Positions 15,315 through 23,667 of a stretch of DNA of 26,599 bases are shown here, piece by piece; positions within the stretch are counted from its first letter, which is position 1; each line of letters starts with the position of its first letter. A program made the translations under genes and the position numbers. Under the pieces are notes generated by a model. That model was not told the DNA's origin, made no database searches, and worked only from the letters and a program-made list of their open reading frames with translations. Source of the stretch: an uncultured Bacilli bacterium (GTDB taxonomy: Bacteria > Bacillota_I > Bacilli_A > RF39 > UBA660); the NCBI GenBank assembly GCA_947623975.1, contig CANQHY010000004.1, forward strand, positions 1 through 26,599. Reading direction: 5' to 3'.

Positions 15315-15803
15315 TTAAATTCCCTTTCTATTTGTAGAACCAGTTCCACCAATTCGTACATTTTTTATTATTTCTTCATTATCAACGGTTAAAAACTTAA
15401 TAAATATACCCTGACAAATAGCGTCACCTTTTTTTACTATATAATCTTTGTTACCTTCATTTTGAATTTTTAACCATATATGTCCTTCATTTGTTTCATT
15501 ATCATAATAATCACTTTCTATAATTCCAACCTGATTACACATCCGAACATTAAAATTAAAACCCATACTACTTCTAACCAATAGCATAAGCATTTCATCT
15601 TCATTCATCTTTACTTTAACACCAGTTGCAATTTTTCTTGTTTCACCTGGTTTTAGTGTAAAATCAGATATGGAAAAGAAATCATAACCAGCACTATATT
15701 TTGTGCTTCGTTTTGGAAGAATATAACCATTATATAATTCTATTTCATCGCAAATATCTTTTTTAAACTGCTTATAACTTATCTTTTCGAATAATCTTGC
15801 CAT
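15315..15803 (-). CDS. dut: dUTPase-family protein with altered catalytic motifs
   Basis: A 162-residue trimeric dUTPase-fold protein, predicted to hydrolyse dUTP to dUMP. Motifs in order: AGYDF (38-42), RSSMG (77-81), NQVGIIESDYYDN (90-102), KGDAICQG (125-132) and RIGGTGSTN (150-158). Two deviations: motif 3 normally reads G.IDSDY, and here the catalytic Asp position is Glu96; motif 5 normally has GGFGST, and here the stacking Phe is Thr. Activity may be reduced or changed, or the substrate may differ. A strong AGGAGG precedes the ATG at 15803. It is the first gene after the Met T-box and is followed by metG after one base, an unusual partner. Family assignment is secure; activity is less so. 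Confidence 0.85.
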   Translation of the reverse strand: MARLFEKISYKQFKKDICDEIELYNGYILPKRSTKYSAGYDFFSISDFTLKPGETRKIATGVKVKMNEDEMLMLLVRSSMGFNFNVRMCNQVGIIESDYYDNETNEGHIWLKIQNEGNKDYIVKKGDAICQGIFIKFLTVDNEEIIKNVRIGGTGSTNRKGI

Positions 15804-15817
15804 TTTAACCTCCTAAA

Positions 15818-16032
15818 ACAAAAAAACGTCCAACATAAAGGACGAGCATGCCGTGTTACCACCTTAATTCTTATGTAAAACATAAGCACTTATTTTATAA
15901 CGCAATTGAGCGGAATGTAAAAACATCAGTTCGGGAAGCCATCTTCGATAACCTTTTATATCTTTTTCACCTAACAAGACTCTCTTCTAATAAAAAAATT
16001 ATCTCTCTTTTCCTTCAACACATTTAAAATAT
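15818..16032 (-). promoter_or_regulatory. T-box riboswitch, methionine-specific
   Basis: Leader RNA sensing uncharged tRNA. The conserved T-box sequence AAGGTGGTAACACGGC is at 15850-15865 on the minus strand, followed by the terminator hairpin. TGGT in the bulge would pair with the ACCA end of tRNA-Met. Upstream, the Stem I region holds the GAACTG context followed by ATG at 15924-15926, read as the specifier codon for Met. This agrees with metG in the operon. Uncharged tRNA-Met should promote read-through into dut-metG-tatD. Confidence 0.92.
15820..15844 (-). terminator. Regulated terminator of the T-box
   Basis: CGTCC and GGACG pair around an 8-nt loop, followed by seven T, ending just upstream of the dut Shine-Dalgarno. 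The competing antiterminator uses the T-box sequence at 15850-15865. Confidence 0.85.
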
Positions 16033-16038
16033 AGTCAA

Positions 16039-16067
16039 ATTATATCATAAAAAGTGCTATTCTTCAA
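16039..16067 (-). promoter_or_regulatory. Sigma-A promoter of the T-box operon
   Basis: Minus strand: TTGAAG (16062-16067), exactly 17 bp, TATAAT (16039-16044), with an extended -10 TGA in front. The -35 lies inside the last codons of spoVT. Predicted transcription start near 16032. Confidence 0.75.
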
Positions 16068-16584
16068 CATTTTTGCCTAAAAATTGTGCCGCAATATCCA
16101 CTATATTTTTTAATGTATCGTTAATCTTACCGCTACTAATTAAAATAACTAATCCAATAACATCGCCATTTGCAACTATTGGAGAAATAACATAACTACA
16201 ATCAATAAATTTATCCTCAGTTAATTGCAGTTTCCTTATATCTTCTTCTTTAATTTTATTTCTTTTATTTATACATTCTTCTAAAAAATTACTTATTTGT
16301 TTATTTAAAAATTCTTTTTTTCTCAAATTAGGACAAGAAATTATATTATCTCTATCTGTTATAAACATTTCAGCTTTTATAGTAGTATATACTGTTTCTG
16401 TGTATATATTTGCCATTTCAACTAAATTATTCATTGTAGAATGTTTTTTTAATGCTACTACATCTCTATCAACGTAAATCTCTAAAGATGCACCATCTTT
16501 GATTCCTAGACTTCTTCGTATTTCCTTTGGTATTACAATTCTTCCTAGTTCATCAATTCTTCTTACTACTCCAGTTGTTTCCAT
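16057..16584 (-). CDS. spoVT: Stage V sporulation regulator SpoVT
   Basis: AbrB-type transcription factor of the forespore. The 175-residue protein has the swapped-hairpin DNA-binding domain at residues 1-50 (GVVRRIDELGRIVIPKEIRR then LEIYVDRD) and a C-terminal GAF-like domain (about 55-172) with VISPIVANGDVIGLVILIS. Length matches Bacillus SpoVT (178). The ATG at 16584 has CGGAGGACAAA upstream. In Bacillus it is sigma-G dependent, represses its own gene and tunes late forespore genes. No clear sigma-G promoter is seen; instead a TATAAT and a perfect palindrome lie upstream (see 16645-16664). The mfd to spoVT order is conserved, with one unknown gene in between. Confidence 0.97.
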   Translation of the reverse strand: METTGVVRRIDELGRIVIPKEIRRSLGIKDGASLEIYVDRDVVALKKHSTMNNLVEMANIYTETVYTTIKAEMFITDRDNIISCPNLRKKEFLNKQISNFLEECINKRNKIKEEDIRKLQLTEDKFIDCSYVISPIVANGDVIGLVILISSGKINDTLKNIVDIAAQFLGKNVEE

Positions 16585-16644
16585 TTTGTCCTCCGTTCTA
16601 TCTACACATTTATTCTTTACTCTTAAAATTTTTTTATACTATAA

Positions 16645-16664
16645 AATTTACTTATAAGTAAATT
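16645..16664 (-). promoter_or_regulatory. 20-bp perfect palindrome upstream of spoVT (candidate operator)
   Basis: AATTTACTTATAAGTAAATT is a perfect 20-bp inverted repeat centred about 70 bases upstream of the spoVT ATG. A TATAAT on the minus strand (16662-16667) overlaps its upstream edge, so a bound dimer would cover the transcription start. The palindrome is seen; operator function and identity of the binder (SpoVT itself is a candidate) are inferred. Confidence 0.5.
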
Positions 16665-16689
16665 ATAATATCTTTACTAGTACTTTTCC

Positions 16690-16708
16690 TTTGGTAATTT
16701 TTACCAAA
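16690..16708. repeat. 8-bp inverted repeat with 3-nt loop upstream of spoVT
   Basis: TTTGGTAA and TTACCAAA are separated by three bases. It is adjacent to the terminator of the upstream gene but has no U-tract of its own on the minus strand, so it is more likely a second operator or an RNA hairpin than a terminator. Confidence 0.4.
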
Positions 16709-16732
16709 CAAAAAAACTCACTATGGAGTTTT
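16709..16732 (-). terminator. Terminator after the helical unknown gene
   Basis: On the minus strand, AAAACTC (16726-16732) pairs with GAGTTTT (16713-16719) around a 6-nt loop, continuing as TTTG. It starts 8 bases after the stop codon at 16741. Confidence 0.7.
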
Positions 16733-16740
16733 ATGCAGAT

Positions 16741-17367
16741 TTAAACGGCTGTACGCTTATTAAGTTCTAAATATTTTTCATATGATTCAAAACACATATT
16801 TTTAAGTGATTCATCTCTAAACATAATTTCTTCTTTTACTCTTCTAATTATAGTATCTTTAAATAATCCATTTATCCTACTATGAATTCTTTCCTCCTGT
16901 TCATCAGTGGTAAGTTTATACTTTTTTATTATTTCACTTACAAAATCAATACATATTTCTGTTTTTAACAAAACATCCAATTCTTCGTTTAATTGTTCAG
17001 TTTTACTAGTTATCATTTTGTAATAGTTATTTAAGAACTCCTCTGTAATTACATCTTCTTCTACACTTTTATTCAAGAAATCTTCTTTTATACTTTTCTT
17101 TTTTTCTTCTATCTTAGAATTAACTAACTCGTTTATCTTATTTTTTTCATCATACAAAAGAGTAATTAATTCCTCTTTTTTGTACTTTATTTTCTCTTCT
17201 TTAAAGTAATTTTTAAAGAATAATATCAATTTATTTATTTCCAATGCTACACAATTATCAGTAGTAAACTTTAATGCTTCTAAATTTCTTTCCATCTCAA
17301 GAGTTAAGCTGTTAATAAATATTTCTTTATTCTTATCTTGAAACATCTTATTTATATCCATTTCCAT
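16741..17367 (-). CDS. Helical (coiled-coil) protein of unknown function
   Basis: I do not recognise this 208-residue protein. It is rich in Lys, Glu, Leu, Ile and Asn, almost certainly all-helical, with likely coiled coil at about residues 55-115 and 125-170 and no membrane segment, signal or cysteine motif. The start ATG at 17367 is chosen because AAAAGGTG precedes it; a GTG at 17376 in the same frame would overlap the Shine-Dalgarno. It sits between mfd and spoVT, where some Clostridia carry a PrsA/SurA-type foldase, but no parvulin domain is visible here. It has its own candidate promoter and a terminator, so it is probably monocistronic. Confidence 0.8.
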   Translation of the reverse strand: MEMDINKMFQDKNKEIFINSLTLEMERNLEALKFTTDNCVALEINKLILFFKNYFKEEKIKYKKEELITLLYDEKNKINELVNSKIEEKKKSIKEDFLNKSVEEDVITEEFLNNYYKMITSKTEQLNEELDVLLKTEICIDFVSEIIKKYKLTTDEQEERIHSRINGLFKDTIIRRVKEEIMFRDESLKNMCFESYEKYLELNKRTAV

Positions 17368-17395
17368 TGTTAACACCTTTTCTTATTATAATATG

Positions 17396-17424
17396 ATATT
17401 AGCAAATATTGAGATTCTAGTCAA
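17396..17424 (-). promoter_or_regulatory. Candidate sigma-A promoter of the helical unknown gene
   Basis: Minus strand: TTGACT (17419-17424), 17-bp spacer, TAATAT (17396-17401). The -35 is good, the -10 weaker. A TATAAT at 17385-17390 is an alternative -10 without a matching -35. Confidence 0.5.
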
Positions 17425-17430
17425 GAATAG

Positions 17431-20400
17431 CTATTTTGTAAATTCTAACTTATCTAGCAATTTGGTTAACAAGAAAAGATAATTTTCTTCCAATTTTATT
17501 GTATCAAGTATAATAATTAAATGTTTATCTTTCATTTGAAACCTAAACATTTTTGATATGTTAAAAGCATCAACAAAAAGTTTCTCACCATCTACTTTTT
17601 TAGAAGACTCTTCTGATAACACCAACTCAATATAATTTTTAGTTTGATTGACTTTTTCTACTCCTAGTTTTTTAGCTAATTTTTCAAACCATTCTTCGTA
17701 CATATAAATTAATACTTTTTGACTAACTTTTCCAAACCTATCCTCAAGTTCTTCTTTAACTGACAACAATTTTTCATGTGAGTCAATTTCGTTGATTTTC
17801 TTGTGAATTTCAATTTTTAAATCAGTATCTGAAACATAATCATCAGAAATATGCGTCTCGACATTAATAAGTGGCTTTTCATCTAATTCTTTTTCTTCTT
17901 CTATTTCTTCTCCTTTTAATTTAGCAACTTCCTCATTCAATATTTTTAAATACATTTCAATACCAATATTATTTATAAATCCTGCTTGCTCACTACCAAG
18001 GAGATCACCTGCTCCTCTTATAGAAAGATCTCTTGTTGCAATTTTAAATCCACTACCTAATTCAGTGAATTCCTTTATAACATTAAGTCTTTTTACAGCT
18101 GATTCTGTTAAAACTTTTTGTTTAGAATACATTAAATAGGCATAAGCAATCTTATTACTCCTTCCAACTCGCCCTCTTATTTGATATAACTGACTCAAAC
18201 CAAAATGATCGGCATCTAAAATTATCAAAGTATTTACGTTGGGTATATCAATTCCTGTTTCGATAATTGTTGTACATAAAAGAATATCAAATTTATGATT
18301 AATAAAATCAAACATACGATTCTCAAGTTCATCTTTATTCATTTGTCCATGAGCTTCAATTATTTTAGCATCTGGTAATAGTTTTTCTAATTGAAATTTC
18401 TTTTCTAATATTTTTTCAACGCTATTGTATAAAATAAAGATTTGCCCTCCTCTTGATAATTCTTTATAGACAGCATCTTTAATTATATATTCATTTTCCT
18501 CTACGACATAAGTTTGCACAGGATATCTATCAACAGGAGGTGTATCAATCAATGATAAGCTCCTAAGTCCTGTCATAGACATCTGCAATGTCCTAGGAAT
18601 TGGAGTTGCCGTTAATGTTAGAACATCAACGTTCTCCTTATATTCTTTTATCTTTTCTTTATGAGTGACACCAAATCTTTGTTCTTCATCAATAACTAAT
18701 AAACCTAAATTATTTGGTTTTACATCACGACTTAATAATCGATGTGTACCAAACAAAATATCTATTTTTCCTGTTGCTACTTTTTCTATTATATCTTTAG
18801 CATCCTTACTCGAAGTAAATCTATTTAAAAGAGCTATTGTTACTGGAAAATTTTTAAATCTTTCAAGAGCATTTTCGTATTGTTGATTGGAAAGTATTGT
18901 TGTAGGGCACAAATATAATACTTGTTTACCATCGTTTACTGCCTTAAACATTGCACGAAACGCAACTTCCGTCTTACCATAACCAACATCACCACATAAT
19001 AATCTGTCCATAGGAGCTTCAGACTCCATATCGTCTTTAATTTGCTTAGTAACAAAAAGCTGATCTTTTGTTGGCTCATAAGGAAATTCCTCTTCGAATA
19101 ATAATTGTAACTCATTATCTTTACTAAATTTATACCCTTTTTTCATTTCACGTGTAGCGTATATTTTTATTAAATTTTGAGCAATATCTTTTACTTTATT
19201 TTTAACCTTTAATTTTGCTTTTTGCCATTCAGTTCCACCAAGTTTATTTATTTTAGGTACGACGCCTTCTTTACCAGTATATTTACTTATTAAGTCTATT
19301 TTTTCAACTGGTATATATAACTTATCTTTATCTTGATATAATAATTCAATATAATCTTTAAGCATATCATTTTGCTTTAATGTTTTTATACCGTTATAAA
19401 TACCAATACCATGCAAGTTATGAACGATATAATCGCCTATCTCTAAATTATTTATATTTTTAATTTTTGAAGAATATTTAAAATTAGTTTTGTATTTTGC
19501 CCTATTAATATGTTTCGTAAACAATTCTGCCTCAGTTAAAACTATTAAATTTTTATACATAAACCCCTTGTTTAACGGCATATCTATTATATTAACTTGA
19601 TTATCAATTATTTTTTTGTATGTAGTGATTATATAATTGTGCTCTATAAATTTAGAAAAGCTTTTAATTTGATAATCTTTCAAAGCAATTACAATCGTTT
19701 TTCCTAAATAAATGTTATCATTCAAATATTTATTTATAACCTCGATATTTTCTCCAAAATTTTCAATTTCTTTTACTGAAAAATCAATTATATTTCGTTG
19801 TGGAACCTCTTCAATGATACTATCAATAGTATTATAGTAAATTACATCGTCAAACTTTATATCTTGAATGCTAAACATATATTCACTATCAAAATCTCTA
19901 TCTTGATTATTACGATATTCTAACATTTGCATACATTCTTTTTCATAACTAGCTTTTATTTGATTATAATCTTTAAAAACTACTATTGGATTATTTAAAT
20001 AATCATATAACGAACTGACATTACCATTTGATAATTTCTTCAAATATTTTTGATTTTTAAATTCTGTCTCAAAATAACCATCTACAATAAATTCGGTATA
20101 TGGAAAAATTTCAATAGAATCAAGTTGTTTAATTGTTTTTTGACTATCTTCATCAAATTCTCTTATAGAATCAATTTGATCGCCAAAGAACTCAATCCTA
20201 ACTGGATGTTCCATTTCTATTGGAAAAATGTCTATCACAAAACCTCTAACACCTATCTCACCTGTTTTAGTTACTATTGCCTCTTTTTCATAACCACTTG
20301 CTATTAATGCTTTAATTAAATCTTCGCGTTTATACTCCATGTTTAAATTAAGCTTTATTACTGATTTTAAATAGTTACTTTTTGTAGGAAGATAACGAAG

Positions 20401-20733
20401 ATAACCATTTAAATGAGTAGTAATGACATTATTCTTTGATGACACTACTTTATTTATAGTCTCTAATCTTGTAACTTTCAAATCTGGGCTAATTGCAATA
20501 GACTCACTAGTTAAAAAATCATCCATAGGAAATAAATAATTTTTATTTGTATAATTAGAAAGATAATTATTTATTACATTAGCCTCAAATAATGTTGGCG
20601 TAACAATTAAAATATCCCTTTTTGTGTCATTTAATAATTTATTAATATACAACGAAAAGAATTCATCAGTTAAACCGACCAATCCTATTTTTTTATCATA
20701 TTTAATATCAATTAAATCATCAAGTAAATTCAT
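17431..20733 (-). CDS. mfd: Transcription-repair coupling factor Mfd
   Basis: Translocase that removes stalled RNA polymerase at lesions and recruits UvrA. The 1100-residue protein has normal architecture: UvrB-like N-terminal domains (about 1-330), the RNA-polymerase-interacting CarD-like domain (LEIGDYIVHNLHGIGIYNG), and the RecG-like motor with Walker A LLCGDVGYGKTEVAF, Walker B VIDEEQRFG, and TLTATPIPRTLQMSM. Later blocks include ETGIDIPNVNTLIILDAD, QLYQIRGRVGRS and the TRD/C-terminal regulatory domain. GGTGATAAA precedes the ATG at 20733. It follows pth after 10 bases, the conserved pth-mfd pair, and ends the long dnaX operon. Confidence 0.98.
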   Translation of the reverse strand: MNLLDDLIDIKYDKKIGLVGLTDEFFSLYINKLLNDTKRDILIVTPTLFEANVINNYLSNYTNKNYLFPMDDFLTSESIAISPDLKVTRLETINKVVSSKNNVITTHLNGYLRYLPTKSNYLKSVIKLNLNMEYKREDLIKALIASGYEKEAIVTKTGEIGVRGFVIDIFPIEMEHPVRIEFFGDQIDSIREFDEDSQKTIKQLDSIEIFPYTEFIVDGYFETEFKNQKYLKKLSNGNVSSLYDYLNNPIVVFKDYNQIKASYEKECMQMLEYRNNQDRDFDSEYMFSIQDIKFDDVIYYNTIDSIIEEVPQRNIIDFSVKEIENFGENIEVINKYLNDNIYLGKTIVIALKDYQIKSFSKFIEHNYIITTYKKIIDNQVNIIDMPLNKGFMYKNLIVLTEAELFTKHINRAKYKTNFKYSSKIKNINNLEIGDYIVHNLHGIGIYNGIKTLKQNDMLKDYIELLYQDKDKLYIPVEKIDLISKYTGKEGVVPKINKLGGTEWQKAKLKVKNKVKDIAQNLIKIYATREMKKGYKFSKDNELQLLFEEEFPYEPTKDQLFVTKQIKDDMESEAPMDRLLCGDVGYGKTEVAFRAMFKAVNDGKQVLYLCPTTILSNQQYENALERFKNFPVTIALLNRFTSSKDAKDIIEKVATGKIDILFGTHRLLSRDVKPNNLGLLVIDEEQRFGVTHKEKIKEYKENVDVLTLTATPIPRTLQMSMTGLRSLSLIDTPPVDRYPVQTYVVEENEYIIKDAVYKELSRGGQIFILYNSVEKILEKKFQLEKLLPDAKIIEAHGQMNKDELENRMFDFINHKFDILLCTTIIETGIDIPNVNTLIILDADHFGLSQLYQIRGRVGRSNKIAYAYLMYSKQKVLTESAVKRLNVIKEFTELGSGFKIATRDLSIRGAGDLLGSEQAGFINNIGIEMYLKILNEEVAKLKGEEIEEEKELDEKPLINVETHISDDYVSDTDLKIEIHKKINEIDSHEKLLSVKEELEDRFGKVSQKVLIYMYEEWFEKLAKKLGVEKVNQTKNYIELVLSEESSKKVDGEKLFVDAFNISKMFRFQMKDKHLIIILDTIKLEENYLFLLTKLLDKLEFTK

Positions 20734-20743
20734 TTTATCACCA

Positions 20744-21304
20744 TTATTTATTATTATATTTATTCATTAAATTTTCAAAGCTAATAAAACAAAAATCATT
20801 TAAAATGCTAATAACTTTATCCGTAATATTCATTATTATATCTTTTTCCTGGTTAGAAAAGCTCCCCAATACATAATCTTTAGTATCCATTGTTCTATCA
20901 TGTGATATTCCGATTTTTAATCTTTTAAATTCATTGCTATGTAAATTTAACTCAATATTCTTAAGACCATTATGACCACCACTAGAACCGCTTGCTCTCA
21001 ATCTTACCTTTCCAAAAGTTAAATCTAAATCGTCACTTATAACTAATATATCATTTATGTCTACTTTAAAATAATCTTTATATTTTGCAAGGGGTTCTCC
21101 TGACAAATTCATATATGATAATGGTTTCAATAAAATTATTTTTTCATTATTTATAGTAATTTCCGTATAAAGTCCATTAAATTTTTCCTTTGTAATTGTT
21201 GCATTATGACTATTAGCAAATTTATCAATAAATATGTATCCTATATTATGTCTTGTATTTTCATATTCTTTTCCAGGATTTCCAAGTCCTACTATCATTT
21301 TCAT
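20744..21304 (-). CDS. pth: Peptidyl-tRNA hydrolase
   Basis: Releases peptides from prematurely dropped peptidyl-tRNA. The start is ATG at 21304, which has AAAGGAG seven bases upstream; an in-frame extension to 21373 runs into the preceding gene and is rejected. The 186-residue product shows MIVGLGNPGKEYENTRHNIG with the catalytic His19, KPLSYMNLSGEPL, the Asp in DDLDLTFGKVRLRASGSSGG, and GGHNGLKNI. Normal length (Bacillus Pth/SpoVC is 188). In Bacillus this gene is also known from the sporulation mutant spoVC. Confidence 0.98.
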   Translation of the reverse strand: MKMIVGLGNPGKEYENTRHNIGYIFIDKFANSHNATITKEKFNGLYTEITINNEKIILLKPLSYMNLSGEPLAKYKDYFKVDINDILVISDDLDLTFGKVRLRASGSSGGHNGLKNIELNLHSNEFKRLKIGISHDRTMDTKDYVLGSFSNQEKDIIMNITDKVISILNDFCFISFENLMNKYNNK

Positions 21305-21308
21305 GTTA

Positions 21309-22037
21309 TTACTCCTTTGAACTAAAAATTTTTTTAATTTCATCCTTATATGTACCATCTTCATTGTGAACAATTATAGGTTGCAATATCTTTAAACCTG
21401 GATTACCATTTTTTCGCCCCTCAATCAATACCATATTTGATTCAGTATTTTTCTTAGGATAAATTAATTGTATTTTCTTAGGTTCTATATTATTTTTTCT
21501 CATTATTTCTATTATTTCAATAAGTCTATCAGTCCTGTGAACCATTGCAAAAGTACCATTATTATTCAAGAATTTTTTTGCAATTTCAACTATTTCCTCT
21601 AGTCTGATTTTTTTTTCGTGTCTAGCTATAGTTTTATGGGGATCTTCATTTATATTTGAGTTTTCGTCTAATTTGAAATATGGGGGATTTGATAAGATAA
21701 CGTCAAAACTATTTAAAGGAAAATAATTATCAAGTTTTTTCATATCATCATTTATTATCGTAATCTTATCAGTTAATTTGTTTAAAGTTAATGATTCGAT
21801 AGCCATATCATATACATCTTTTTGAATTTCAACTCCATATATTTTAGCATCAGTTAATGTTGATAAAATCATTGGTATTGGCGCATTACCTGTACCTAAA
21901 TCTAATATTTTTTTATCTTTTTTAGTTAAAGTTACAAAATTTGGCAATAAAACAGAGTCCAAAGAAAAACTAAAATAGTTATTATCTTGGACTATCTTCA
22001 TACCATTATAGTTCAACAAATCATTTATCACTCTCAT
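21309..22037 (-). CDS. TrmN6/YabB-type N6-adenine methyltransferase
   Basis: Class I SAM-dependent methyltransferase of the tRNA1(Val) A37-N6 family (Bacillus YabB). 242 residues. SAM motif ILDLGTGNAPIPMIL near 44-58 and catalytic NPPY within DVILSNPPYFK; SFSLDSVLLPNFV is a family block. The ATG at 22037 overlaps the end of ricT by 17 bases. In Bacillus, yabB is followed by yazA (GIY-YIG) and rsmI; here both are missing and pth follows after four bases. The precise tRNA target is inferred from family. Confidence 0.92.
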   Translation of the reverse strand: MRVINDLLNYNGMKIVQDNNYFSFSLDSVLLPNFVTLTKKDKKILDLGTGNAPIPMILSTLTDAKIYGVEIQKDVYDMAIESLTLNKLTDKITIINDDMKKLDNYFPLNSFDVILSNPPYFKLDENSNINEDPHKTIARHEKKIRLEEIVEIAKKFLNNNGTFAMVHRTDRLIEIIEIMRKNNIEPKKIQLIYPKKNTESNMVLIEGRKNGNPGLKILQPIIVHNEDGTYKDEIKKIFSSKE

Positions 22038-22818
22038 AATTATTCTCTATTTCTACGGTAGTTTTATCCTTCTTTTCTAAAGTATAAGTATTTTTAAACA
22101 AATTATGTGATATCACTTTTCCTTCTACATCATCTATTTTTATTTTTGTGCCAATACTTGGGAAATTTTTTTTCATTTCAGAATAATAGTCATCTTCGTA
22201 TTTTAAGCAACACAAAAGCCTTCCACATAATCCATTTATTTTAGTTGGATTGAGTGATAGATATTGATTTTTCGCCATATTAATAGAAACGCTATTAAAA
22301 TCATTTAAAAAGGTATTACAGCATAAAAATCTTCCGCACGGACCAATTCCTCCAATTTCTTTTGCTTTGTCTCTAACGCCAACCTGCCTTAATTCAATTC
22401 TTGTTTTGTAAATACTAGCCAATTTTTTTGCAAGTTCACGAAAGTCAACTCTTTCATCAGCCACAAAATTAAATATTAATTGATTTCTATCTAATGTAAA
22501 GGAGCAACTTATAAAATTCATATCCAAGTTTAGTTTTTTGGCAATATTTTTACCATTGTTTAAAGCTTCAATACTTAATTTTTCATTTTCTTCATACTTT
22601 TTCAAATCTTCTTCAGTAGCTATTCTCAATATTTTTTTTAGTGGTAATACAATTTTTTCATCAGAAAACATTAGTTTTTCCGTCATTATTAAACCAATTT
22701 GTACTCCTCTTTCAGTTTCTACCACAACGTTCGTATTAATAGGTAGTGGTAAATCATTAGGTGAGAAATAGTAAATTCGATTAGAATTTGAAAAAATCAC
22801 TCCAACTACTTCATGCAT
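22021..22818 (-). CDS. ricT: PSP1-domain protein RicT (YaaT)
   Basis: Subunit of the RicA-RicF-RicT (Y-complex), which binds Fe-S clusters and stimulates RNase Y-dependent mRNA processing; in Bacillus it is needed for sporulation, competence and biofilm formation. The 265-residue protein has the PSP1 domain with FVADERVDFRELAKKLA and the cysteine-rich GIGPCGRFLCCNTFL and KINGLCGRLLCCLKYE segments that ligate the cluster. The start at 22818 (MHEVVGVIF) is chosen because GGAG lies nine bases upstream; in-frame GTG (22833) and ATG (22824) codons are less well placed. It overlaps the holB stop by 8 bases. ricA and ricF are not in the window. Confidence 0.96.
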   Translation of the reverse strand: MHEVVGVIFSNSNRIYYFSPNDLPLPINTNVVVETERGVQIGLIMTEKLMFSDEKIVLPLKKILRIATEEDLKKYEENEKLSIEALNNGKNIAKKLNLDMNFISCSFTLDRNQLIFNFVADERVDFRELAKKLASIYKTRIELRQVGVRDKAKEIGGIGPCGRFLCCNTFLNDFNSVSINMAKNQYLSLNPTKINGLCGRLLCCLKYEDDYYSEMKKNFPSIGTKIKIDDVEGKVISHNLFKNTYTLEKKDKTTVEIENNYESDK

Positions 22819-23659
22819 CAACATCAACTCCACTCATAAGTATTATTAGCTTGTCCAAAAGCAATTTGATATTTGTATTATATTTTATTCGATCCAAACA
22901 AATGTTTATAGCATTCATTTTATTTTTAATAGTATCAATATCATTATAATTTGCTATTTTTTCAATTTCAACACTATATAAATTAAAATACTCTAAATTA
23001 ACTCCAACTTTATAATGTAACACGTCATCATATAAATAAAGTAAAGATTTTAAAAATTCTGAAAAAATTGAGCGTTCTAAAATTTCTTTAGTGTAAAATT
23101 TGTTAATATATGCTATTGTTTTTTCTTTTTCTTTTTCAACTGTTAAAGCAAAATCAAATAATAACGTTTTATCAATTACATCAGTTTTCAGAATAGAAAT
23201 ATCACCACTGTAATATCTTATAATTTGACAGCGCGAAACAATTGTATTTATAACTAAGTTTCTATTGCTAGTTACTAATATGGCAATTATATCATTTTCA
23301 GGTTCTTCAAGAAATTTTAACAAGGTATTGGCTGACGAATTATTTAATTTTTCGGCTTCTTCTATTATATATACTCTTTTTGAATTGTAGATTGATTTTG
23401 TCTTAAAGTTTTCTTTCAAAGCTAATATTTCTTCTTTTTTTATCGTCAGTGTATTAGTCTTTACTATCTGTAAGTCAAAATTTCTTTCCAAATTATCGAT
23501 TTCATTTATATCTTTAAATTTAAATAAAAAAGCTACTAATTCTTTTGCTATTTTTAATCTATCACTATTATTGGTTTCTATTAGATAAGCATGATTCATT
23601 TTATCAATATTTATATATTTTTCTAAGATTTTCGTAAATTGTGATTCAATGGCTTCCAT
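22811..23659 (-). CDS. holB: DNA polymerase III delta' subunit
   Basis: Clamp-loader subunit of the AAA+ family. The 282-residue protein is shorter than Bacillus HolB (329). The P-loop region is degenerate: after NHAYLIET the usual GxxGxGKT is replaced by NNSDRLK, as tolerated for delta', which does not bind ATP. The zinc-module cysteines are also absent. Recognised by SANTLLKFLEEPENDIIAILVTSN and the sensor/SRC motif IVSRCQIIRYYS. AGGAGG precedes the ATG at 23659. Followed directly by ricT, as in Bacillus. Confidence 0.92.
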   Translation of the reverse strand: MEAIESQFTKILEKYINIDKMNHAYLIETNNSDRLKIAKELVAFLFKFKDINEIDNLERNFDLQIVKTNTLTIKKEEILALKENFKTKSIYNSKRVYIIEEAEKLNNSSANTLLKFLEEPENDIIAILVTSNRNLVINTIVSRCQIIRYYSGDISILKTDVIDKTLLFDFALTVEKEKEKTIAYINKFYTKEILERSIFSEFLKSLLYLYDDVLHYKVGVNLEYFNLYSVEIEKIANYNDIDTIKNKMNAINICLDRIKYNTNIKLLLDKLIILMSGVDVDA

Positions 23660-23667
23660 ACTACCTC

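Noticed and set aside
16585..16640. Sigma-G promoter for spoVT
   Set aside because: GTATA is present, but no CATnnTA-type -10 at 17-18 bp; I could not support it.
22811..23659. holB as a broken gene because it lacks Walker A and zinc cysteines
   Set aside because: The delta' subunit does not need ATP binding, the frame is intact, and the SRC and helical regions are conserved.
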